From contig PTFA01000315.1 in NCBI GenBank assembly GCA_003342895.1, positions 807,239 through 871,238 of the forward strand: a stretch of DNA of 64,000 nt, given 5' to 3'. Under the pieces are notes generated by a model. It worked only from the letters and a program-made list of their open reading frames with translations. It was not told the DNA's origin and did not search any database. This DNA comes from Casuarius casuarius. Lineage: Eukaryota > Chordata > Aves > Casuariiformes > Casuariidae. The translations under genes were made by a program, and so were the position numbers. Position 1 is the first letter of the stretch. Each line of letters begins with the position of its first letter. Shown here piece by piece: positions 1 to 10,431 of this stretch.

Positions 1-3000
1 TAAAAAAACCCTCATCAGCTACCTTTCTGCCCTTAGTCTTCCTTAGGTTTTGGTGTGCTTGCTCCTGTTTTTCAAAAAGAAAAGTGAAGGAGTAAAAAAT
101 GTGTAGATCCTTATGCTGGCCAAGATGATTATTTAAAATGGAGTAGAAAACTTCTTTCTACAGAGGCTTTCTGACAACGGAGAGTTTTTTGGTCTTGTTT
201 CATGCATCCATCTGTGTTGGCAAATTTTTTGGCAGTCACCGATTCTCTAATGTTTTTAAGAATTTCCTCATAATCCCTTTCCAAATCTCACCCTTATTTA
301 AGGAATCTGGGATACCTCAAGCAGAAGTTTAATGTTGGAAGTGGCAGTCATCTAATCTCTTTGCATCCTGCATGCTGAGATGAGAAGCCAGACTTTCGCT
401 TCCTTCTTTGTAAAATATGATAATGATTCCTCTGTGATCTCTTTCATTATTCCACTCAGACTGAGAAAATATCAGCAGAATGAGAGGCAAAAGTTTAAAT
501 TCAAATGATAAAGAATGAGGTAAAATTTAAGTTAACTTTTCTGGTTCTTAAAAGGGCAGTTCGCACATATCCATGGAAACTTCTTGACCTATGTACTGCA
601 GTATCTAATTCCTACAATATTACAAGAGATTGTACAGATATGAGACAGTCATACTATGTTTCTAAGGAATTGGAAGTGCATGAACTGAGAGAGGAATAAC
701 ATACTTAATGGCAAATGTCCCAGGTTTGAATGTGATGTTTTGCCTTAAGTCTGCTTAATTCCATACCTTTTGCTACTGCTTTACCTGCAGTCTTTACAGT
801 TGATGCATTTTCCTTTTGCCCTTTCATCGTCACAGTGCTGTTACCAGAATGTATTACAGAATTGCTGAATTTTTAGCAATTGAACTTTATTTCTGAGTGG
901 CTCTGAAGAAATTTCCTTGGTTATCTTAGTCTTGGGTATGAACCCTTCTTTGCATGCTTTTCCACAAAAGTAGCAAGCCCAACTGAAACTTGCTTTGTGT
1001 TCCCTCTACAGAGGTGTCAGTGACCAGTTGAACGCCAGCTTCACTCGCTCATTCTGTACTGTTCAGTACCTCAAATTTTGTAGAGCTCAGGGAAAAGGAG
1101 GATGCCATTGTCCGTTTCTGAGGCCTTGGTTCCCCTCTGCTCATCAAAACAAACATTTTCATGTTAGTGAGGGGGGTTCTTCTTGCTTTGAATGGAGATG
1201 GACGAGAAGGAATTTGCTCCAATTCTTCCCCTTCCTCCCAAGTTTGAAGAAATACAGATCCTGGTCACGTTCTAATAATGTAAGGACATTGTACTTCATA
1301 TGTGGCATTTCTCTTGCAATTCTTGGAGGATATTCTGAGTTTTTATAATTTCATGGCTCATGAAGAATGCCTAAATGAGATTTTGCTCCCCTTTCCCCCT
1401 CTGGAATTGTTTCCTCTGTAGCATAGTTAGGTTTGATTAGGATCTAAGAACTTTTTGAGCAGTGAGGTAGGGAAATAAACAAAAGCTAAGCAAGTGAAAG
1501 CTGAGGAATGGAAGTGTGTTGTGTGTGTGGGTTTTTTTTTTGTTTTGTTTTGTTTTTTTAACTTAAATCCTTCGGCTCCAAACTATAGATAACAGTTCCT
1601 CTTTTCACATGTACAACTTTTCTTTCCTCTTTCCATGTCCCTTTTCTCCTTTTGCCCTTGCACCCTCCAAAAAAATCGAGTGTTATGCCTTCCTCAGACA
1701 AATTTCTGGGACATGCCTAGATGTTTTTTTAGAAGTGCTTGAAGGAAAAGCTTTCAACACTAAAATCTGTTTTATAAATATGCAGAGCAGAAAATAGACA
1801 TATAGTCATAAACCCTAATGATTCCATTTCAGGCCGCTATGTACTTTTTACTCAGAATGACCTGTGTTGTGGCTGTATGCATGTTTCAGTATGGGATTTC
1901 TAGTTTTTTGGCTTTGTAACTCAGCAGTGATTAAAAAAATATGAAGAAACATAACCAATGTACCATAAAATGGATGTTTAGTGAGAAATAAAATAAAAAG
2001 CATACTTAAGAAAATTAATGGAATATATTTGAAATCTCTTGTGTTACTGGGATACCTTTGACTCCTTAATCACTGAAATAATCTGTTCCTATTTAATTCA
2101 AATCAGTTGCATTTGTTAGGTCATCTGGAAGTTACTTTTGACAAATAAAATTCTTGGATTGCTCAGTCAAGTGGCAAGGAAAAAAAATTCTGACTGAAGA
2201 AATATGCCTGGATAGTAAGGAACATAATAAAATGCAGAAGATCTCAGTTCTGGAAGAAATTAGTGGTTGGCTGGAACTAAATGCTTTGAATATTTTGAAT
2301 TCATTATGTTGAATTTTGCCAGATGTTCTTAGAGAGCATTCCTGTATGATGTACTTACTGTGGTGTTTCTTGTACTTCTGGATCACTTGATAGCTTATGG
2401 TCTTAATACTTTTTTCCCCCCAAATAGCATTGTCCAGTTGCATATTATGTTCAGCTGCTTTTTGAGGATGTGATACAAACCTAAGTCCCAGCCAGTATTT
2501 GCGTAAGGTAAAATGAATGAAGTGTATTTCTTTTTAGCTGGCAAATTTATTTTGAATCTTGGAGTATCTTGACAGGCTTCTGAAACTTGCATTTCACTGT
2601 GTACTCAGGAATGTTTTTACAAGGTAGGATCTTTAAGGAGATGTTAGAGCTCGAAGACATTTTTGTATGTTTGGAGAAAGCAACTTATTAACTATATACT
2701 CAGCCTCTTATGCTATAGAAAGATGGGTGGTGGATAGGTAAATCTCTGCTCCACTGATCTGGACTAATCGTTCCTTTAAATCTGCCCTCATAGGTAGATA
2801 CTAGGAAAACTTAAATTTGTGTATGGTAAGGTGCTGACAAGTGCAGCAGCTTGCATGTAGAAAACTGCCTTGTAAATGGTTGCAGTTACATTGTTACTGA
2901 GCCTGTTTTGTTTTGGATGTATGAATTAAGTTCATGTCTGCTTTGACTTCTCAGTGTATTTAGTTTGGAGAGTCACGCTGTAATTCTGTGAGTAGCTTGA

Positions 3001-4379
3001 CCAAGCAGTGATGCTGTTGAAAAACTGGTCAGAGACTTTCCCTATCCATTTGCCCCCTGTCCCTGCCCAATGCCCCTTTCTTTCAGTGTTGGCTCAGGCG
3101 CTTGCAGTATTGCACAGGGAACTGGATCAAGTAGGACCAAGTACTCGGAATTGGAGAGGAATAGCTCAACTTACCCAGGTCCAAACTGCTTGTAGAACAA
3201 GTGTAAGATGCAATAAGGCAGCTTTTCAAAGCAGAACTTGTGCTAAGCTGTTGTAAGCCTTGGTCCAGTGTATGTAGGACCTTTTTACTACTTGCGCTAG
3301 AGTTCATCAGTGGCTTGACCAGGACATGTTCATGCTTGTAAACATGGTTCCGTCTGTCCTTTACTGGAGGACTTCTATAATCTTCAAGGCACATCCAGTT
3401 TAACAAGTGAGGATAAAGATAGTGCTGTGTTGTGAAGAACACACAGCTTGTTCTTACTCACTGTATGCAGTTTATTAGACTTTGTCATAAATTCCCGTTA
3501 TACTAAGCATGTGTATTAAGGAGGTTGGTTTCTTCTCCTGCTGAGCTCCACCAGAAAAACACAAAACTTGTTTTCTTGACTCCTGTCTTTCTTTCAGAAT
3601 AGAGAATGAACTGACTTCTGAATACAATGGAACACTTTTTCTTTTCTATTATTTTTAATGGATAAAATAGGAAATTGAGAAATCTTGTAGCTCACTCTTT
3701 GTGTTTGCTTTCTCATTCTTTAAAAGACAACTTCTCTGGGTGGCCCTGGTTACCACATACAGAAGAGAGAAGTTTGGTAGTTTCTTTCCATGTTTGTTAT
3801 TAATATAATATGCCTTTATCATGTACAAAGAATAAGTATTGTGGATTGAGTGTTCTTTCCATTGCTAATAACCAAGAATGTCTTAGCCTAATCTTTATGG
3901 TATTGTAAATTGCATATGTCAACCATTAGGCTAGGCTGTCTCTCTTATGTAGATTCATTTTCTTGGAAAAAAAATGCATATTTTCTGTGGCACTCCAGTT
4001 GTGTCAGTAGTCTTAAGTTCATGCTCTGCATGCTTATGCCTACCGTTCGTCAGAGCTACTCGGAAGTGCCTAAAGTTAATGCACAGAATTTGGGTCCCAA
4101 GTTTCATGAGTTTATAGGATATTAAGTAAGGTTTATATTTAAGACGGCTTCACTGTTCATGCTAGGAAATTGAAGTCAGTTGAATATTAATCCCTGTTGA
4201 GGTTAGGAATAGAAGCTAATCTTCTTAATAGTACTATTTAATACTTCAATCAAGGGTGAGTATTTCACGTAGGTTATCATCATGTAGAACAGACTGATAG
4301 ATTTTCAGGCTGGAGCAAGCAGTGTGATGGTTCTGGCTAGTCCAGTGACTGTTGTGGTTTTGATGATGTTGTTATACCT
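1..4379. other. Unique A+T-rich noncoding DNA
   Basis: No gene or repeat family recognised. It holds a T-rich patch with TTTTG units at 1531-1560 and an acceptor-like TTCCCTCTACAG ending at 1011 with no convincing exon after it. Two open frames overlap on opposite strands near 3008-3442 and look like chance. Confidence 0.6.
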
Positions 4380-4467
4380 CCCCCCCCCCCGCTATGCTGT
4401 AATAAGCAGCATTTCCTTTTTTGCCAAAATTTGTTCAATGTTCCAGATTTGGGGGAGGGGGGGAGGG
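4380..4467. repeat. C11 run facing a G-rich quadruplex motif
   Basis: Eleven C at 4380-4390 lie 60 bp before a G-rich block of G5-A-G7-A-G3 at 4451-4467. The G block can form a quadruplex, and the two tracts can also pair with each other as a hairpin. No associated gene is visible. Confidence 0.7.
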
Positions 4468-6519
4468 AATCAGTTTGGCTGTCCGTTTTTCTCTGAGACT
4501 TCTCAGTTTATAGGTGTCTTCTGCTGGCTTGAGGGACTTTTATGACTTCTATACACTCTCAGAATTTTCAGTTAATTTTTTTCTGTCAGTTTTTTTCAGA
4601 AGCCTAGATGGATTTAAAATGGGATAGTATGTTTGGTTGTGTTCTGTGTATTTCTGTTAAGTAGATGCTCATGATCCCATCTGGGCTTGTTATTTTTCAA
4701 GTGTCACTTTTATATGCTGCTTTGTTCACCAGTGTCCTAAATAACCCTTTTCTCTATGTATACAAGGTTCACAGTGGTAATTTTTTTTTCCTCATGTTTA
4801 CTTTTATCTTTTTATAGCTTGGTACGCTTTCATGCTTTCTACAAATTAAAACAAAAACTAACAGAGTTGGAAATCTTGTGGAATACTTGCATGTTGTCTC
4901 TGCTGTGTCTTCTCCTGTTATAAATGGTTCTGTAGTAATGTGTCTCTGGAAACTTTTAAGGTTATTTAAATGAAAGAATTTTAGGATCTGCACTCCAATT
5001 CTTTTACTTGGAAGTTTCCCAGAGTTGTTTCATCAGCTTGGTAGGTGTCTTTATATTTCTTCTATATATTTGTGTATTTCTTCTGTATATTCCTTTTGTT
5101 ACTTGTTGTTTGCTGCTTGTTAATTTTTTGTCTATGCTTGGAGGTTTTTTCCTTCCTGTTTTTTTTAATTGATTGATCCATTAAATTGTGTCTTCATGCA
5201 TTTTCCTTCTGTGCAGCGCTATTTCTTGTGTTTTTCTTCTTCTCTAGTTATATTTTTGGTTTTTGTTCTGTGTCTCTGGTCAATCTTTGTTAGTTGGTTG
5301 TTCGATCTACCAACAAGTCATTTATTTTCCCTTCATTTTCTTACGCTTCTGTTTATCTACCAGTGTTCTTTGTTTTAACCTTGCAAATGCAAGACTTGTT
5401 CACTGTTTTTTTACAATCCCATCTACTAATTTCTACCACTCTACCTCTTAAGCATTCATTTCTTCTTTCATTGAAACTGTACGCATATGCCCTTCTGCAT
5501 CTCCCAGTTTGTTCATGGAAGTTAGCAATAACTTAATTGATGCAAGCAAAAAGTCAAAATTTGACAATGTCAGCCACATTTGGTTATTGTCCCTGATATC
5601 TATCTGCGATCAGGTAAAGAACAAAGAATGCAAGTGGCTTATAAATACTGTATTAGATTGATGTCTATCTCTTTTATGACTTTCTCTATAGAAATAGTAT
5701 CGTGTTGCCATTGAAGGTCGGACTCTGCCATTTTAAGCAAGGATGCAATTTCAATCTCTACCATGTCTCATATGTTCTTTTCCCATGATAACTCTGTTGC
5801 GACTTTCCCAATCCCTTGATTTGTAAGCTTGTTTTTAAGATCCATTACAGACTGTAGATGATAAAAGGTTTCAAAATATCTTGATTAAAGATGGTCTGGT
5901 ACTATCATATGGATCAAAGGAAAAGATGAATCTTGTCGAAAATTGCTTTCCTCTCATCTGTCGCTTTTCTATGGTGTCATGTAACGACATTTTTTCAACC
6001 TCCTGGGATTTTTAATACTTAATATGTTTTACAAAGGAGACTTTTCCTATTATTGTTCTGCTGTTCTCTGTGATGAGAAATGCAAATGCCCTGAAGAAAA
6101 CACTAAATGTAATCTTAACTGGAATACACTGCTGATCTAAATCAGTAGGAATTATATGCAGGTGTGATAATCTCACAAGTCTCAGCAAGCCTTTCTGGAG
6201 ATTTAAGATAACCATTAGGGCCAATAGTTTTTATTTCTCCTCTCTCCCCTCTATTTTTCAAGTTCAAGGAGAAAACAGCCATTAAAGTAAACAAATCTGT
6301 TATATAGGCTTCTGTCATAGCAATATGAAGATCATGAAATTTACTGATTAGTGTGAATGTATACCCAGGGCACTCTTTTTTTAACATTCCAGAATTGTCT
6401 TTGGTTTCAGAAGGCAGAACTGCCTCATTCTCTTCATAGGATCCAAATCTTTGTAGCATCTTGGGGATGCTTGCCAGAACACAGGAGTACCATGTTTTAC
6501 TGCATCTAGCACAACTTCT
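4468..6519. other. Noncoding DNA with a T-skewed core
   Basis: From about 5040 to 5460 the plus strand is very T-rich and A-poor (TTCTTC, TTGTT and TTTTTG words). This composition alone produces several overlapping open frames full of F, L, S and V. No repeat family or gene recognised. Confidence 0.6.
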
Positions 6520-6535
6520 CCCCCCCCCCCCCCCC
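6520..6535. repeat. C16 homopolymer
   Basis: Sixteen C in a row after a TCTC lead. Length is likely variable and prone to sequencing error. It creates a poly-glycine segment at the start of the longest minus-strand open frame (6142-6555), which argues against that frame being real. Confidence 0.95.
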
Positions 6536-6779
6536 AAATCTGTTGGTGTTTCCACTCTTACACAAGGGGTTGTCTCTAACTATCTTACCTGAAGATTTTT
6601 GGATACCTTTTACCAGCATGGTTGGCTGAATTATGCATTACTGTCTAAAACATTAAAATCTAGGTATCTTCAAACTTTTTCACAGTGTCTGTTCTTGCAT
6701 TGCAATATTTCAGCTTGATACTAAATCTTAATTTTACCTGATGCTGGCTTGATACTTGATCACCTTGATCCTGGCTACT

Positions 6780-6806
6780 AAAAAAAAAAAAAAAAAAAAA
6801 AAAAAA
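6780..6806 (+). repeat. A27 homopolymer
   Basis: Twenty-seven A. Just upstream is a small direct repeat (CTGGCT..CTTGAT..CTTGAT..CTGGCT). No retroposed gene or SINE body is recognisable before it. Confidence 0.95.
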
Positions 6807-9612
6807 GTTAATTGTGACAAATAGTCTGTTTCAATTACTTAATCTGAACCAGCTTAAAGGAACCTGCTTCCAAAGAATGCTGACAACCTTCTCTAAGTTG
6901 TACGTGTTAATTTTGGTACAAACTCAACGTGACTTGGCATATTTGCAAGCTTCAGTTCCAAAATAGGAGAAAACTTGTTACTTATAAATCCAGAATTTGC
7001 AGTCATGTTCTCCTATATCATCCAGTAGTAACAAAAGTGTTTTTCCATGCGAGTTAGCAAGAGCCAACTAAGGCATCCATTTTGTATAGTCCACAATAAT
7101 GGACAGGCCAACATAAAATTCTTAAATGGTTGGGATTTGGTTAAGGAGTTGCTGTTGTCAAGATAAAGCGGAATAGTTTGTGATTTCCTAAAGGTGGATG
7201 GCTCTGTGTGGGCATGCACCTTATGAAGATTTTGATTTGTAAAGTAGCAAAGTTAATATGGTATTGTTTTGTGGGTTTTTGGTGATGGTGATTTGTTTGG
7301 TGTGTGGTGTTTTTTTTTTTTTATTTTAAACTGATTCTTGAATTGTTTATTTATGGCCATAGACCTCAGGTTTGTTGCGGAATACATTTCAGCAATAAAA
7401 AAGATTTGAGGAAATCTGTGCAAGAGTTTTTGATGGTTCATGTGCTACTTTACGTCATATGTCTATTTTAATTCTGTTAGTTGAACCATGGCAGTCGTTG
7501 TATCAGTGTAACATTGATGGCAAGGACTTAATAGGAGTAAAGAGGGAGGGAAAAATTAGAAATGTGTATGATGACAACTTCTGAAATTCTGTAAGGAGTC
7601 TTAGAAATTAAGCAAAATTGTACAATTGTGTGCGTGAGGATATGATGCTACTTAAGGAGCATATGCCTTGATCAGTGCAGACTAATCTGAGCTCATCAGC
7701 CTCTGCTTTGAGCTAACCACATGGGAGACAGCTCCATTCCAGAAATAAAATCATGGAGGTGTGAACACAGTATTGTGCTTTAATAAACTGTAAGAGAATC
7801 CCATTATTCAGAAGATGAGTGTTTGGCCTGATGATAGGTCATAAATGGTGTCAAGTCTCAGTGGTCACCCAGGCTTGTCAGAATTCAAAAATTCATGAGG
7901 TCGCCCAAGTGGGATGTTGAAAGGCAAGCTTTGGAAATCTCCAATTTCACTGCTGCCCCTATTTATTACTGCAACTCTACTTATTCCGTTTATATTCTCC
8001 TCTAATGGCTGACTATCTCTACATGTTATGTTAGTAGAAGAGTGTATTCAGATTCTTTTTGTAACTTCTTGGTAGTTGCTACTGTTAAAGTTGTGTTAGG
8101 TTTTCTAGCACATGTGAACTGAATCATAAGGTGTTTGGAGTGGCATATGTTGAGAGAGGCCATTAGGTTCATTTTCATATTTGCCAATGGGATGTAATGC
8201 TAATGAGGGAACAGTATGTTTGTGTGTTACACCGAGGAAATCTGTGATTCATGTAAAAACTTCTGCCTGTGTACAGACTCCCTCTGTATAACTAATAGCC
8301 TAGGGATTTCATGTGGCTTCTGTATAGGGTAGTTTTTTAAAAAAAGCTCTGCATATATGTGTAAATAAACATACTTCCAGGCTTTTGGAATTAAATAATT
8401 GATTTGAACTGAATTTGAATTTGTTCTATGTGCCAAATAGAAGGAAAGTGCTGACAGCTGTGGGGATTTTTGGTAGGGAGGAGAGCAGAGGCAGGAGGGA
8501 GTTCTAATGTGATTATTGGTGTACTTCAGCTAAGGAGATTGTGATTTGTAGACAGTTACAGCTCTTGGCTTTAGGTGCAACTTCTTTTGTACTGTTTTTA
8601 AGAATAGATGCTTCTATGAAGCACAGACATGCTGTCCCTTGAAAATATGAACATGCCGAAGATGGAAAACAAATTTGCTTAAATTAACTTGGTCATTTAA
8701 AGGTTAACGTTGGAAAAAATGTGGTATTTTAATTACCTCAAACTAGATATTAAAATAGCACTTGTCAGCTATTCATACTGGCCTCTCGTTTGTCTTAAGA
8801 AATTGCTCAAATAGGTGCAGCAAGTGCACTTGCGTATTTTTAATATCTTTAAAAAGTTGGATAAGAACATGCGTATAAAATCATTTGAACTGGTGTACCT
8901 AAAGGCCCAACTGATAACCTGTACTGAGGGAAGGAGAATGAATTGGGGAGCAACTGAGTGGTTTAGCAGGAGTGGTGGGTTTTTGCATCGGATCCACTTC
9001 TGATGGAACAGTAATGTGTCGTCATAGCTTTAGCTTTCTTTTTATGCTCTGTCTGCTCAAGATGACTTTTCATTCTTTAGCTCTTCATTTGCAGCTTTTG
9101 AAAGCTGCTTTTTCTTTGAACCCTGACTGTATGTCATTATTGTACTTGCCATTCCAGAAGCATCTTACAGTGAATCATAGCTAGTCTAGAAAATACACCG
9201 AGACTAGATAATAGTTGTGAATCCTCTCTATTAGCAGCAGTGTGCCTGTGCACATCGTAAATGGAGATTATAGAATTTTTCTTACTAAGATTGTCAGACA
9301 CTTTTCACAACAGGATCCAGCTTTTAATTATAGCTTTCTACTAAACTCTTAACTTTTCTGATGTTTCTTAAATAGCATTGCTAAAAGCAAAAGATGTCAG
9401 AAAATCCCTCAAAGTAAATATCTGGAAAACGTTAATTTAAAATGTTTCAGTCTTAGTTGTCAAATTTGAGGTATGTCTTATCTGAAAATTTGTAATGAAT
9501 TACTGACTTGTAATACCACTTTTTCTTTCCAACCTTTTATCAGGGTGAATTTGGGAATTTGCAGAATTTTTTTTCTGCATCTGCTAAGATTTTCTGCAGG
9601 TTCTTACTTGGA
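6807..9612. other. Unique noncoding DNA
   Basis: Nothing recognised beyond short T runs (7310-7322). Open frames are all under 75 codons. Confidence 0.55.
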
Positions 9613-9690
9613 ATAATCTTAGAATGTAATTTGGATGGGACCTCTGGAGATCACCTGCTTGTCTCTATTCCATACCAAAGTGGAGAAACT
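9613..9690 (-). mobile_element. Decayed CR1 LINE 3'-end fragment
   Basis: The plus strand at 9631-9656 matches the antisense 3' UTR of the main CR1 copy (41991-42016) at 24 of 26 positions, differing only at T9636 and C9643. The flank AATCTTAGAATGTAATTTGG also follows the usual CR1 end pattern (AATCATAGAATGG). After 9656 the match decays quickly; the words up to about 9690 fit a degenerate family consensus only loosely. It is a short old relic with no coding content, lying on the minus strand. The left edge is clearer than the right. Confidence 0.75.
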
Positions 9691-10130
9691 GGGCCTGTAG
9701 TCAAAAAAAGGTAACTTGGATTAAGGTTTTAAGGGAGGGAGAAGGAAAGAGAACTTGTACTAGAAGCCAATGCTGGATCAGATAGCAATTTTGAGGGGAA
9801 TATAAAGCAAGGTCAGTTGGAAAGATGGAGTATCTGAGCAGAGGCCTTATATCATATGAGGAGCTGGTAGTTAAAATTTTAACTCCTTGGATAAAAAGGT
9901 GGAGACCATGAATTGATGTGATATTAAAATTGGACAAGGAGCCTTGGTGTGGATGTTTGGTGAGAAGTGACTGGGAATGAGGACAGTTGTGGAGTGGAAG
10001 AGGGAAGCGATTTATGTAGCCAGACTAGAGAATGAGCACAAAAGATACTGGAAGGGATTGGGACAGAATGGGTTTGCCCAGTACAATGGGCATTGTACTC
10101 TGCCGTGCAATAGGAAGGCATAACTTTGCT
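9691..10130. other. Purine-skewed stretch
   Basis: For about 430 bp after the CR1 relic the plus strand is rich in G and A and poor in C (GGGAGGGAGAAGGAAAGAG, GTGGAGTGGAAGAGGGAAG). The minus-strand open frames here are S, P and L-rich because of this. No repeat family named; strand skew could reflect an old element or transcription-coupled mutation. Confidence 0.5.
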
Positions 10131-10288
10131 CTTGAGAGCTTATTTCTGCCTCTGGAGCCCAAAATGGAACTTTAGCAGTCAAATGCTCTGGAGAATCTGC
10201 ATCTCCCTCTTTCTGTCACTGGATATTGGTCAAGCTGCTTCAGCCAACTTTTCACTGATGTTAGGAATACTTGACTTGAGCTCTTGGG

Positions 10289-10369
10289 TCTGATTTGCAG
10301 AAGTGCTGATGCTCGCTATAGGTGAAATCAAGAGAGCTTGCTTTGAACCTAAAATGCTCAACATCTTAA
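10289..10369. repeat. Imperfect foldback, possible old MITE relic
   Basis: The stretch begins TCTGATTTGCAGAAGTGCTG and ends AAAATGCTCAACATCTT, which is a degraded reverse complement of the start. The centre has GTGAAATCAAGAGAGCTTG. This recalls a palindromic amniote repeat (outer GATTTTCAGAGGTGCTGAGCA, centre with GAAGTCAATGGGAGCT), but both arms have diverged and the match is from memory. Low confidence. Confidence 0.35.
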
Positions 10370-10398
10370 AGCTCTTTAAGGCTTAGACACACATTTTG

Positions 10399-10431
10399 CC
10401 TGGCAGATAGCTTGCAGTAGCTTCTGCCAGG
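10399..10431. repeat. 9-bp hairpin
   Basis: CCTGGCAGA at 10399-10407 pairs exactly with TCTGCCAGG at 10423-10431 across a 15-nt loop. It lies 30 bp after the foldback at 10289-10369 and may belong to it or arise by chance. Confidence 0.6.

Noticed and set aside
995..1348. Open frame after an acceptor-like TTCCCTCTACAG
   Set aside because: The translation matches nothing, no donor gives a sensible exon, and the frame is low in conserved-looking residues.
3008..3442. Opposing open frames of 82 (plus) and 119 (minus) codons
   Set aside because: They mirror each other in one patch of few stop codons; neither translation resembles a protein family.
5169..5536. Three overlapping F/L/S-rich open frames that look like membrane proteins
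   Set aside because: The hydrophobic composition is forced by the T-rich strand and occurs in several frames at once.
6142..6555. Longest open frame (137 codons, minus strand)
   Set aside because: It begins in the C16 homopolymer, has no recognisable domain, and overlaps another open frame. Chance is the simplest reading.
7690..7750. tRNA- or SINE-like words (GAGCTAACCACATGGGAGAC)
   Set aside because: No cloverleaf, no B box at the right spacing and no tail.
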